IMG/VR virus record: IMGVR_UViG_3300037264_002924 | Span: 1 to 27,972 of that record | DNA length: 27,972 nt | Direction: 5' to 3' (one strand) | Source of the DNA: a virus | In this document: positions 14,270 through 21,105 of the stretch, piece after piece | Numbering within the stretch: position 1 is the first letter of the stretch | Layout of the letters: every line of letters starts with the position of its first letter | Notes under the pieces: model-generated | What the model saw: only the letters and a program-made list of their open reading frames with translations | Database searches by the model: none | Told to the model about the DNA's origin: nothing | Position numbers and translations under genes: made by a program

Positions 14270-14506
14270 CTAGTCCTCCGTCCCCGGTCTGTTCTCGCTC
14301 TCCAACAACTTGCTCAGGGCCTCGGCGAACCCGAGTGCTTCGGACCTGGGCCAGTCTCTCACGTCCATGCGTCCGTACCTTGCGCAGAACGCCACCATCC
14401 GATCCGCCCGAGAGATCACCTCCAAAGGATCCTCGTCGAGGACGACGCAGAAATCCATGAAGGGGAGAGCTACGCGATGGTCCCTGTCCTCACCCGGGCC
14501 TTGAAT
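14270..14506 (-). CDS. Tail assembly chaperone, -1 frameshift extension (GT-type)
   Basis: The -1 frame is open from the slippery site through to TAG at 14270-14272. It gives 78 residues after the shift, including the ATG-started 62-aa ORF at 14270-14458 (MDFCVVLDEDPLEVISRADRM ... RPGTED). Joined to the first 141 residues of the upstream ORF this makes a 219-aa fusion, the equivalent of lambda gpGT. Such fusions bind the tape measure (through the T part) and tube subunits during tail assembly. Independent initiation at the ATG is less likely, because the only GGAG nearby (AGCTCTCCCCTTC before the ATG) is not a purine-rich site. The GTG of the tape measure follows 3 nt past the stop. Confidence 0.8.
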   Translation of the reverse strand: MQGPGEDRDHRVALPFMDFCVVLDEDPLEVISRADRMVAFCARYGRMDVRDWPRSEALGFAEALSKLLESENRPGTED

Positions 14507-14928
14507 TTTCCCAACTGCTCCTCCGTCGGCATGAAGGTGTCGGCGTAGGTGCTGATGAGGAACGCACGGCCAGACGAGCCGATGTCCTCCAGCAGATGGT
14601 CGAGCAGGGTATCGCCTGCACCCGTCGCCAGCTCGACCACCACTCCGTCCACGGCTCGGATCGACGATCGGATTCGATGGTCCGCGATGGCCTCCATCTC
14701 ACCCTTCGCCCGCTTGGCTGCGATCTTCTCCTCTCGGTAGCTCAGCTCCCACATGATGACCACGATGTCGCCGCGCTCGGGGTTCCCGTGAACCTCGGGC
14801 GAGATCGGCACGTACGCGAACCGTGCCCCCTTCGGGGCCTTGAGACCGGCCGGCCACTGCATGCCGGCCTCCTCGGGTTCCACGTCTCGATGCACTCCGT
14901 TGCCGCCTGTCTCTGTTGCCTGTTCCAT
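14470..14928 (-). CDS. Tail assembly chaperone (152 aa, G-type)
   Basis: A 152-aa protein with ATG at 14928 and a strong AAGGAGGA site 7 nt upstream. It lies between tube and tape measure, the position of tail assembly chaperones. Sequence is acidic to mixed, with WPAGLKAPKGARFAYVPISPE near 25-45 and a helical middle (YREEKIAAKRAKGEMEAIADHRIRSSIRAVDG). Near the end, codons TTG GGA AAA read through a slippery heptamer (see the separate entry), then the frame closes 11 codons later with TAG. Sequence similarity to known chaperones is not obvious by eye, which is normal for this fast-evolving family; identification rests on gene order and the frameshift signal. Confidence 0.78.
   Translation of the reverse strand: MEQATETGGNGVHRDVEPEEAGMQWPAGLKAPKGARFAYVPISPEVHGNPERGDIVVIMWELSYREEKIAAKRAKGEMEAIADHRIRSSIRAVDGVVVELATGAGDTLLDHLLEDIGSSGRAFLISTYADTFMPTEEQLGKFKARVRTGTIA
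14506..14512 (-). other. Programmed -1 ribosomal frameshift site (G GGA AAA)
   Basis: On the coding strand the heptamer GGGAAAA is in the required phase (TTG GGA AAA, i.e. G GGA AAA). Slipping back one base at this point lets the ribosome read ATT CAA GGC CCG onward in the frame of the downstream ORF, with no stop before 14270. GGGAAAA/GGGAAAG-type sites are well known in lambda-like chaperone pairs. GC-rich sequence right after (GGCCCGGGTGAGGACAGGGACC region) could help pausing. Confidence 0.85.
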
Positions 14929-15037
14929 GATGCGCTCCTCCTTGCGCTGTCGTTAGGTTGGGCTGCCGTCGTGTCGGTGGAGGTCCAGACCGTCGCCTGG
15001 TCCGGCCGGCGGCTCGCCCTCAAGCCTGACGCCTTCC
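14929..15037. other. Intergenic spacer between tube and chaperone genes
   Basis: 109 nt with no supportable ORF. It holds the strong Shine-Dalgarno AAGGAGGA of the chaperone near its left end and GC-rich sequence (GCCGCCGGCCGG on the coding strand) that could fold into a small hairpin. No T-tract for a terminator and no clear promoter were seen. Confidence 0.4.
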
Positions 15038-15472
15038 TTACGTCAGGACATCGAAGTCGGATGCTTGACCCTCGACGGTCACCGAGACGTAGTCGCCTCG
15101 CGAAGAGACCGAGAGAGGTTGTGCCCCGAAGCTCACGTCGGGGATCGACACGCGGGGCGTGTCGCCGTTCGGGTAGTTCAACACCACGATGACGTTGAAC
15201 TGCGTCGCCGGTGTGCGCCTGCGCGCCCGGTCGATGACTCGACGCTGGAAGTCGAACCACTCCTGCGTCTCCAGATGCAGCGACATTCGGATCCGAACGC
15301 CGTTGTAGATGTCGTCCTTCCGGTTCGTGGTCTCTCCGATGTACCCCTCGTCCTTCGTTTCGAGCTGAGCCTCCAGCTCGAAGTTCTGGATGGCGGTGAG
15401 CGACCTTTCGATCTCGCCGTCCGTGACGATCCTGATTTCAACTTCCTGTCCGCGAATTCTCGTGGCTGCCAC
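15038..15472 (-). CDS. Tail tube protein (144 aa)
   Basis: A 144-aa protein with GTG start at 15472 and GGGAGG 7 nt upstream. It is beta-rich: VEIRIVTDGEIERSLTAIQNFELEAQLETKDEGYIGETTNRKDDIYNGVRIRMSLHLE is typical of myophage tubes, in which a central segment 'E-G-Y-x-G-E' is followed by an N-G-x-R/K strand. The C-terminus (YVSVTVEGQASDFDVLT) ends in strands expected to pack in the hexameric ring. The tube is the inner channel for DNA. Order sheath, tube, chaperone, tape measure is conserved in contractile tails. Here an HNH gene separates it from the sheath, but its own ribosome binding site is intact. Confidence 0.82.
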   Translation of the reverse strand: MAATRIRGQEVEIRIVTDGEIERSLTAIQNFELEAQLETKDEGYIGETTNRKDDIYNGVRIRMSLHLETQEWFDFQRRVIDRARRRTPATQFNVIVVLNYPNGDTPRVSIPDVSFGAQPLSVSSRGDYVSVTVEGQASDFDVLT

Positions 15473-15492
15473 GTTTCAACCTCCCATCTACT

Positions 15493-16143
15493 CTAGCCGC
15501 AGACCCGTTCGCCGCAGCCGATCCACTCCGTAAACGTCTTGTCCTTCTTCGACCGATTGCACGGAACGCACGCCGGTACGACGTTGCCGGCCTCGTGACG
15601 CCCTCCCCTGGACAAGGGAAGCACGTGGTCCATCTCCTCGTACAGGCCTCCGCAGTAGGCACACTTCTCGCCGAAGTCGGCGACGATCTTGAGCCACTGC
15701 GCAAGGGATAGATCGCCGCCGTTGATCCTTGCCCTGCGCCGACGCGCATGAGCCAGTGCAGGTTCTGGATCGATCGCGTACTTCGCTCGACGCTTGGCGT
15801 TGAACTTCTCGGGGTCCGCCTTCCGTCGCTCAGCCTGCTTGGAGTTGACGTACTCTCGATTCCGTTCGAACCAGGACTGCCACAGCTCACGGGCACGCCC
15901 TGAGTCTCGCTTCTTAGCCATGCTCGCCAAGTTCGACTTCCGGTAGTCCTCGGGATGCTCCGTTCTCCACTTCAGATCTGCCTGTCGTTTCGATGCCGAC
16001 GGACGAGCTCTCGCATAGGAGCGGTCGCACTCTCGGCACGTCGGGTTGACGTACCGATAGATGCAACCGTTCTCCTTTTTCGCACGGGGCCGAAACTCCG
16101 AGAGAGGAAGACTCAGCCCGCACTTGGTGCAGGTCTTCTTCAC
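15493..16143 (-). CDS. HNH homing endonuclease inserted between sheath and tube (216 aa)
   Basis: GTG at 16143 overlaps the sheath stop as GTGA, so it is translationally coupled to the sheath. Residues 5, 8, 36 and 39 (CTKC ... CREC) form a zinc-finger-like N-terminus. The catalytic ββα-metal fold is at about 161-200: CAYCGGLYEEMDHVLPLSRGG, then NVVPACVPCNRSKKDK. Key residues are Asp172-His173 (general base), Asn187 and Asn196, with Cys161/164/192/195 as the structural zinc site. The middle is strongly basic (RARELWQSWFERNREYVNSKQAERRK), suitable for DNA binding. It looks like a selfish insertion placed in the short gap before the tube gene. It ends 20 nt before the tube start and keeps that gene's ribosome binding site. 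Confidence 0.9.
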   Translation of the reverse strand: MKKTCTKCGLSLPLSEFRPRAKKENGCIYRYVNPTCRECDRSYARARPSASKRQADLKWRTEHPEDYRKSNLASMAKKRDSGRARELWQSWFERNREYVNSKQAERRKADPEKFNAKRRAKYAIDPEPALAHARRRRARINGGDLSLAQWLKIVADFGEKCAYCGGLYEEMDHVLPLSRGGRHEAGNVVPACVPCNRSKKDKTFTEWIGCGERVCG

Positions 16144-18359
16144 GCCGCAAGCTCCGAGACATCCACCGATTCTCCAATTTCGGTTTGTATGACAATCGAG
16201 TCGAGGCTGGACAGGGTTCGCACTCGCACGATGACTCGGAACATCCCCGCCGCGAGCGTAGCCGGAGTGTTGCCGGACTTCTGGTCGATGACGTAGCCAT
16301 CGATGCGCTGCGCCGCCGTGTTGTTGGGCGAGAGCAGCCCTGAGAGGAAGGCGTTGTACTCGCCCACGATCGCGTTCCGCCTCGCCGTGGTGTTCAGCTT
16401 CTTGGAGAACGACTTGGTGCGACGCGCCAGGGAGTCCTGGATGAAGTCGGCCATCCTGCGACGCGCGATGTTCCGCAGGTTGGACGAGACCGCCGGGTCC
16501 ACCGACGTGACGCCCGACTGGTAGACCGGCGACCCCTCGTCCATGCGAGGAGCGCAGATGCCGTTGGCTCGGAAGTTCGTGTAGTCCACGATGGTGAGCA
16601 ACGGCGCCCCCGACTCCAACCCGACGACGGCGCCGAGAGAGGACGTGAGCTGACCGGGATTCTCCTCCGGCGAGAGCTGCGACATCACGCTCGCCAGGAA
16701 GCCGTCCGCGCCGAGGTCAATAACACCGTCGTCCGTGAAGCCGTCTCCTCCGGCAGTCGCGCCGAGGAAGGCGATCTGCGGAACGAACGACGCCCACTGC
16801 GGGTAGCAGTAGAAGGCTCGCTGGTTCCGCGTCACGCCGACACCGACTCCGGCGTCACCCTGCGCCGTGGCCTTCGCCGTGCCCATGGGAGGACGGATGC
16901 ACGCCACGCGGCCGAACATCCCGATCGAAGAAGCATCGAGCGCGTTGTCGCGCAGGTACCGACGCAGGTTGTCGGACTGCCTCGCGGCGTAGATGATGTT
17001 GGACTCGCGCGCCACGCTGTTGAGATCCAGCGTCGCGTTCAGGGCAGTGAGGTACACCGCGTCGAGCTGCACCTCGGTCAGCGCCACCGTCAGAGCCAGC
17101 GGGTTGCTGACCGAGAAGGCAGCGAAGACAGCATCGCTCAGGGTGACCACGGCACCTGCGATTGCGCCGAGCGCCGTGCCGTCGTCGAGGGCAGGACGAA
17201 CAGGAACGGAGAACGGACCAGGCTCCGAGCCGTCCGGGACCGTCACCGTCTGCATCGTGACCCAGGTGGTCACGCCGTTGGTGACCCGCGTGCCGGCCGG
17301 GATGGTGCCGCCCGTGTTGGTCGCGAGATCGGCATCGTCCTCCACGCCCTCGGTGAACCCGAAGTCGTCGGCCGTGGAAGCCGCCAGCAGCTCCAGGCGT
17401 CCGGTGCCGTCGAGCGTCTGCCGGTTGGTCGCCCGGATGTTCCCGTCGGCGTCGCGATCGATCCGAACGTCACCGCCGGTCGCGGCGTTGACGATCGTGT
17501 CCGCCTCGGCCAGCGTGACCGCGTCGATGTTCGCGACGTTGCCCGTGCCGCCGGACGTACCGGCCACGTGCCCTAGCTTCGCCAGCACGCCAGCCGTCAC
17601 CTCGGTGAGAACGATGTCGGCGTCCGTGCCCTGGTACCTGGACGTGAGGGTCAACTGGCCGGCGGTGTTGGTTGCGATCACGTAGCCGAAGAACCCGTTG
17701 ATCCGAGCGATGACCGCAGCGATGGTCGTGTCGGCTGCGAGGAACGTGATGTCGATGGCGTCGTCGTTGCCGTCCTTGATCCGAGTCTGGTCGCCCGCGA
17801 GGATCGCGGCGAACGCCGCCGCCGCACCCGTCACCGTGCCGGCTGCCGCAGTGAAGGTCGCGACCGGAGCCGCCACACCGTCCACCTCGAAGGCGAGCGT
17901 CTGGGCCGGAGTCAGGTCCCACGTCTGCTTGTTGTTGCCGGACAGGGACGCCAGCCTCGTGAACTCGACCACACCCACGCGGGTGTCCGCGCGGCAGACG
18001 AGGAGGCGCTTGAACTTCTTCCCGTGCAGCGCGAGGAAGCCGTTGCCGTTCCAGAACTCCCCCGCGTGCTGACGAGCACACGGGTTCTGGTACGCCAGGC
18101 TCGCGTAGACGAAGCCGAAGCTGCCGAAGCCGGCGTTCGCGGGATTGCCGTCCCACGCCTGCACGAGGTCGGTCACGCTGGTGACCTCGATGGGCACGTT
18201 GAATGGACCGTCCTCGAACTCGGAGACGAGGAGGACAGTGCCGGCGCCGATGCCCGAGATGGATGCCGGCGGCTCCAGGTCGAGGATGTTGACCGACTCG
18301 ATCTCCAGCAGGACATCCAGCCCCGGGTCGGTGAGGAAGCGACGAATGAAACCGGCCAT
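16140..18359 (-). CDS. Tail sheath protein (739 aa) with an inserted beta domain
   Basis: ATG at 18359 with AAGGAG 8 nt upstream; 739 aa, on the long side for sheaths (commonly 380-660). The N-terminal part has GTVLLVSEFEDGPFNVPIEVTSVTDLVQAWDG (about 40-71), typical of sheath N-termini that give 'G...GPxxxPxxVTS'. The C-terminal third has FRANGICAPRMDEGSPVYQSGVTSVDP, RRRMADFIQDSLARRTKSFSKKLNT and SPNNTAAQRIDGYVIDQKSGNTP, hallmarks of the conserved contraction core. The sheath polymerises around the tube and contracts to drive it into the cell. Residues about 155-275 form an inserted domain (KDGNDDAIDITFLAADTTIAAVIARIN ...) shared with the 668-aa protein. The stop overlaps the HNH gene. Confidence 0.92.
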   Translation of the reverse strand: MAGFIRRFLTDPGLDVLLEIESVNILDLEPPASISGIGAGTVLLVSEFEDGPFNVPIEVTSVTDLVQAWDGNPANAGFGSFGFVYASLAYQNPCARQHAGEFWNGNGFLALHGKKFKRLLVCRADTRVGVVEFTRLASLSGNNKQTWDLTPAQTLAFEVDGVAAPVATFTAAAGTVTGAAAAFAAILAGDQTRIKDGNDDAIDITFLAADTTIAAVIARINGFFGYVIATNTAGQLTLTSRYQGTDADIVLTEVTAGVLAKLGHVAGTSGGTGNVANIDAVTLAEADTIVNAATGGDVRIDRDADGNIRATNRQTLDGTGRLELLAASTADDFGFTEGVEDDADLATNTGGTIPAGTRVTNGVTTWVTMQTVTVPDGSEPGPFSVPVRPALDDGTALGAIAGAVVTLSDAVFAAFSVSNPLALTVALTEVQLDAVYLTALNATLDLNSVARESNIIYAARQSDNLRRYLRDNALDASSIGMFGRVACIRPPMGTAKATAQGDAGVGVGVTRNQRAFYCYPQWASFVPQIAFLGATAGGDGFTDDGVIDLGADGFLASVMSQLSPEENPGQLTSSLGAVVGLESGAPLLTIVDYTNFRANGICAPRMDEGSPVYQSGVTSVDPAVSSNLRNIARRRMADFIQDSLARRTKSFSKKLNTTARRNAIVGEYNAFLSGLLSPNNTAAQRIDGYVIDQKSGNTPATLAAGMFRVIVRVRTLSSLDSIVIQTEIGESVDVSELAA

Positions 18360-18361
18360 GT

Positions 18362-19066
18362 TCAAATCTCCTTGAGTGGGTTACAGGTCGCCACGATCAC
18401 AGCCCCGTCCTCGACAAGCACTTCGGCGGATACCACTTCCACTACCTCCACGTCCACCTTCGGCTCCATCGGTCGGAAGGCCATCAGCTTCACGACAGGG
18501 ATCCTCGCGTCGATGTAGAGGTCTGCCCTCCTCACGTTCCGCGCCGTCTCCTCGCCGTCAATCCATTCGACGCGCATCAGCTGGTAGCTGCCGATGCGGT
18601 CGAAGTAGTCCTCGGTCCTCAGCCAGACCCCGTACGTCGCATCGCTCGGCACCATCGCCGACTCCAGCCCCGCGACCAGTGCTCGGCGCTCTCCGCTATC
18701 TGCGCCCCACACGGTGACCTGGAAGGTCTCGGTGTACTCCGCGAGCTGCACGAGCGCCGTCGAAGGTGAGTACACCTCGTAGGTGTCCTCTTCGACTGAT
18801 GGCGTCAGGCTCAGCATCCCGTACTCGCCAGTGCCGGGCGCGATGGAGATCGAAGGGTAGGTCATCTTATGCTCGGGGTCCGGCCACTCCTCCAAGACGT
18901 TCTTGGCTGTGACGCGGAACCGCTCTCCACCGCCTGGTCGCTGGAACAGGAGCGAGGCGAAGTAGGTCTTCAGCGCCTTGGTCAGCGCACGGCGCGGCGT
19001 CACGGTAGGGATCGGAACATCCACCTCCGGGAGAGTCGGCTGCGGCACGTTGACGAGGTTACTCAT
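18362..19066 (-). CDS. Tail terminator / tail completion candidate (234 aa)
   Basis: ATG at 19066 overlaps the previous stop as ATGA, giving 234 aa. It follows the gp10-like gene and precedes the sheath, the usual site of the tail terminator that caps the tube and joins it to the head. The fold has a mixed alpha/beta appearance: TKALKTYFASLLFQRPGG, TYPSISIAPGTGEYG, LAEYTETFQVTVWGADSGERRALVAGLESAM, and RADLYIDARIPVV. The 'x-Y-P-x-x-S-I' followed by a 'ETFQVTVWG...ERRAL' helix pattern is what I associate with terminators. The C-terminal 40 residues are Val/Glu-rich (VDVEVVEVVSAEVLVEDG). No specific family motif is decisive. Confidence 0.6.
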   Translation of the reverse strand: MSNLVNVPQPTLPEVDVPIPTVTPRRALTKALKTYFASLLFQRPGGGERFRVTAKNVLEEWPDPEHKMTYPSISIAPGTGEYGMLSLTPSVEEDTYEVYSPSTALVQLAEYTETFQVTVWGADSGERRALVAGLESAMVPSDATYGVWLRTEDYFDRIGSYQLMRVEWIDGEETARNVRRADLYIDARIPVVKLMAFRPMEPKVDVEVVEVVSAEVLVEDGAVIVATCNPLKEI

Positions 19067-19617
19067 CGACCAGCCTTCGGAGTCGCCCACTCCTCCAGTG
19101 CCTTCTGGATCTCCTCGTCCAGCCCCTTCTGGATGCCGGGGATGCTGCGCTCCAGGATCTTCAGCGGGGGAGTACCGCGCCGCGCGATGGCGCGCTGGAT
19201 GCTGCGAGCGATCTGGATCTCGCGCACCAGCGCCTTGACCCTCCCCTCACCCTTGCCCGACTTGCCGCGCCCGGTCAGCTTCTTGCGCTTGACCCAGGCG
19301 AGGATGGGAGCGAGCGGAGGCATGTGCGGTCTGGTGCCGCGCTCGATGAACGCGGCGTGCGGCGCGTCGCTGAACAGGGAGGCACCGCCCTCGTCGCTCT
19401 CCACCTGCCAGCTCGCACGGTACTCGCCGCGATCGACGGGGGGGTGAACGAGGCGCCCGCCGATCATTCCGCGCGTGTCCTTGATGGTCTTGAGGACGAC
19501 GTTCCGACCGCGATGGGCAGCCGCCCTCACAGCGCGGAGCAGCGCAGGCCGGACACCCTTGACGGACAGGTCCACCCACGAGGGCAACCGGTTCAGCTCG
19601 ACCTGAGACGTGCTCAT
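19063..19617 (-). CDS. HK97 gp10-like tail completion / head-tail joining protein (184 aa)
   Basis: A frame open further upstream, but ATG 19617 overlaps the previous stop as ATGA and begins a sensible protein. It has the gp10-like pattern: an N-terminal helix (VRPALLRAVRAAAHRGRNVVLKTIKD) followed by GEYRASWQVES, ASLFSDAPHAAFIERGTRPHMPPLAPILAWVKRK. The 'h-Y-x-x-f/i-E-x-GT-x-x-x-P-P-x-x-x-i-x-x-W' signature is typical for HK97-gp10 and related minor tail proteins. A basic Lys/Arg helix follows, with a C-terminal SIPGIQKGLDEEIQKALEEW. Length is normal. It is placed between connector genes and the tail terminator, which suits a head-tail joining or tail-completion role. Confidence 0.78.
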   Translation of the reverse strand: MSTSQVELNRLPSWVDLSVKGVRPALLRAVRAAAHRGRNVVLKTIKDTRGMIGGRLVHPPVDRGEYRASWQVESDEGGASLFSDAPHAAFIERGTRPHMPPLAPILAWVKRKKLTGRGKSGKGEGRVKALVREIQIARSIQRAIARRGTPPLKILERSIPGIQKGLDEEIQKALEEWATPKAGR

Positions 19618-20171
19618 GTCGCCTGCGTCTCCTCGATCGAACCGGGTGCCCGGTCGCGAGAGCGGTCCTCGTCCATGCGCTCCACGTACACGACCCACTC
19701 GGCGGCATCGGCTGCTCGGTGCGCGCCGAGGAACCGACAGCGACGACGGGCAGCAGGAACATCTCCGCGCCCGTCCTCCGTGACCTCCCAGTAGAAGTTT
19801 CGGTTCTCGACCTCGGCTGTCGTCACCGCGAAGCCGGACAGGTCGTCCTCCGTGTACCGCACTGCACTGACGCGATCGATCTTCAGACCACCACGCTCCA
19901 GCATGCCGGCGGAGAATGGTGTGTTCTGAAAGTTCGTGATCATCTCGACGCGCGGGGTCGGGAGGATCTCCGTCTCGCTCACGACCTCTTCGAGACCCTC
20001 ACCACGCTCACTGCCCGACCACTCGGTCACGATGAGGAAGACGCGGTACGGTCGGATGCCGAGCCCCACAGCGACCGACTGCCGGATGCCGTCTGCAATC
20101 GGTGCCAGCTTGGCCGCCAGCGTGTGCGCCGCCTCGAAAGGAGTGAGAGCCCTGGGGTCCTTGCAGCTCAT
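19614..20171 (-). CDS. Head-tail connector-region protein (185 aa)
   Basis: ATG at 20171 overlaps the previous gene as ATGA. The 185-aa protein has an N-terminal helix (TPFEAAHTLAAKLAPIADGIRQSV), then a strand-rich part (YRVFLIVTEWSGSERGEGLEEVVSETEILPTPRVEMITNF), and RAVRYTEDDLSGF-like region continuing with YWEVTEDGRGDVPAARRRCRF. The 'E-W-S-G-S-x-R-G-E-G' and 'E-I-L-P-T-P-R-V' pattern is typical of a small family found between capsid and tail completion genes in many phages, often called neck or head-closure protein. I have not matched it to a fold. It is likely to form part of the head-tail interface. Confidence 0.6.
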   Translation of the reverse strand: MSCKDPRALTPFEAAHTLAAKLAPIADGIRQSVAVGLGIRPYRVFLIVTEWSGSERGEGLEEVVSETEILPTPRVEMITNFQNTPFSAGMLERGGLKIDRVSAVRYTEDDLSGFAVTTAEVENRNFYWEVTEDGRGDVPAARRRCRFLGAHRAADAAEWVVYVERMDEDRSRDRAPGSIEETQAT

Positions 20172-20581
20172 CCGATTTGCACGGGCACGTTGATGCCGCC
20201 GCTACCACCCGAGCCGAACGGGCTGCCCGGGGAGAACGGGTTGCGGTAGACGCCGAGCTGGCGTGCCAGCCTGTCGGCCCACCGCGTGTACTCCTCCTCC
20301 AGCTTGCGAGTCTCCTCCGGGTTCAAGGTGATCTCGCCGACCTCCTTCGCAGCCAGTCGGCACTGGGCGTCGATGAGCTTCGACTCGATGCCGTCGAGAA
20401 CTGCGAGGTGAGTTCGCACTCGGTCCTCACCTTCCGGCAGCAGGTTGTTCATCGCCGACTCGACGAGGAAGAGGGCTTGGCTGGCACGAGGGAAGCCGAG
20501 GGCGATCGAAGCTGCCGGAGCCACGTTGAGGTAGCCCAGGTGGTATCGAGTCCTCTCGCGCTCTGAGGTGGTGAGCGCCAC
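20168..20581 (-). CDS. Probable head-tail connector / capsid-adjacent protein (137 aa)
   Basis: The reading frame is open further upstream, but the best start is GTG at 20581, 4 nt after the 143-aa gene's stop with AAGG upstream; the extra N-terminus would be Arg/Ser-rich and overlap the previous gene. The 137-aa protein starts MALTTSERERTRYHLGYLNVAPAASIALGFPRASQALFLVESAM and ends with a helix (NPEETRKLEEEYTRWADRLARQLGV) and a short Gly-rich tail (FSPGSPFGSGGSGGINV). The all-helical pattern and the 'RTRYHLGY.NVAPA' opening are familiar from small connector proteins next to capsid genes. Its last codons contain GCAAATCGGAT, related to the 19-nt repeat. Confidence 0.65.
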   Translation of the reverse strand: MALTTSERERTRYHLGYLNVAPAASIALGFPRASQALFLVESAMNNLLPEGEDRVRTHLAVLDGIESKLIDAQCRLAAKEVGEITLNPEETRKLEEEYTRWADRLARQLGVYRNPFSPGSPFGSGGSGGINVPVQIG

Positions 20582-20585
20582 GGGA

Positions 20586-21017
20586 CTACGCCTTCTCCAG
20601 CTCGACACCCTGCGAGAGAAGCGACGGCATGTCGTAGCTGCTCGCGTTGATGATGTCGCCCTTGCGGAGCAGGGCACGGAACCCGCCTGAGGAGATCCAC
20701 TGCTCCTTGAGCACGCGGAGGTCTCCCGAGGTCGGCACCGGACCTGTACGTCCTCCGAGGTGCGGAGCAGGATCGACGAACGTCACTTCGGGAATCGACT
20801 CGACCTGCTGCGACGGAGCAACGTACTCGTCCTTCGCCATCACGTCGGTGAGTGTCTTGCCGTCCGGGAAGGCGCCGGGCTTGGAACGCCCCTGCGAGGT
20901 CCGAGGGAACAGCGGTACAGCCGGCACGGTCGGCTTGGAAGGCTCGACCTTCTCCTCGTCCCGATCGAACTCGAACTCGCTACTACTGCCAGTCCCCTTC
21001 TTTCGTGTCGTCCGCAT
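20586..21017 (-). CDS. Hypothetical protein after major capsid gene (143 aa)
   Basis: ATG 21017, with GGAGG 4 nt upstream of a short spacer, giving 143 aa. The first 50 residues are charged and low in complexity (RTTRKKGTGSSSEFEFDRDEEKVEPSKPTVPAVPLFP), probably unstructured. The remainder has a Pro-rich section (YVAPSQQVESIPEVTFVDPAPH) and ends in LKEQWISSGGFRALLRKGDIINASSYDMPSLLSQGVELEKA. It resembles linker proteins that follow capsid genes, and may be a head-decoration or connector factor. Not recognised as a family. It is separated from the capsid gene by the long hairpin at 21039-21096. Confidence 0.6.
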   Translation of the reverse strand: MRTTRKKGTGSSSEFEFDRDEEKVEPSKPTVPAVPLFPRTSQGRSKPGAFPDGKTLTDVMAKDEYVAPSQQVESIPEVTFVDPAPHLGGRTGPVPTSGDLRVLKEQWISSGGFRALLRKGDIINASSYDMPSLLSQGVELEKA

Positions 21018-21038
21018 GAGTCCTCCGAACTCACAAGC

Positions 21039-21096
21039 GGGCAGGGCCGGGGGCCGGCAAATCGGATTTTATTCCGACGCCGGTCCCCGGCTGCCC
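21039..21096. other. Extended hairpin after major capsid gene
   Basis: A 58-nt imperfect inverted repeat: GGGCAG (21039-21044) pairs with CTGCCC (21091-21096), CCGGGGGCCGGC (21047-21058) with GCCGGTCCCCGG (21079-21090, one mismatch) and TCGGA (21062-21066) with TCCGA around a TTTTAT loop (21073-21077). It lies 9-70 nt after the capsid stop. It has no T-tract, so it is more likely an attenuator or RNA-processing/stabilising element that lets the capsid message outnumber downstream genes than a simple terminator. The inner part is the 19-nt repeat shared with 8891-8909. Confidence 0.6.
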
Positions 21097-21105
21097 CGGG
21101 TCTAC

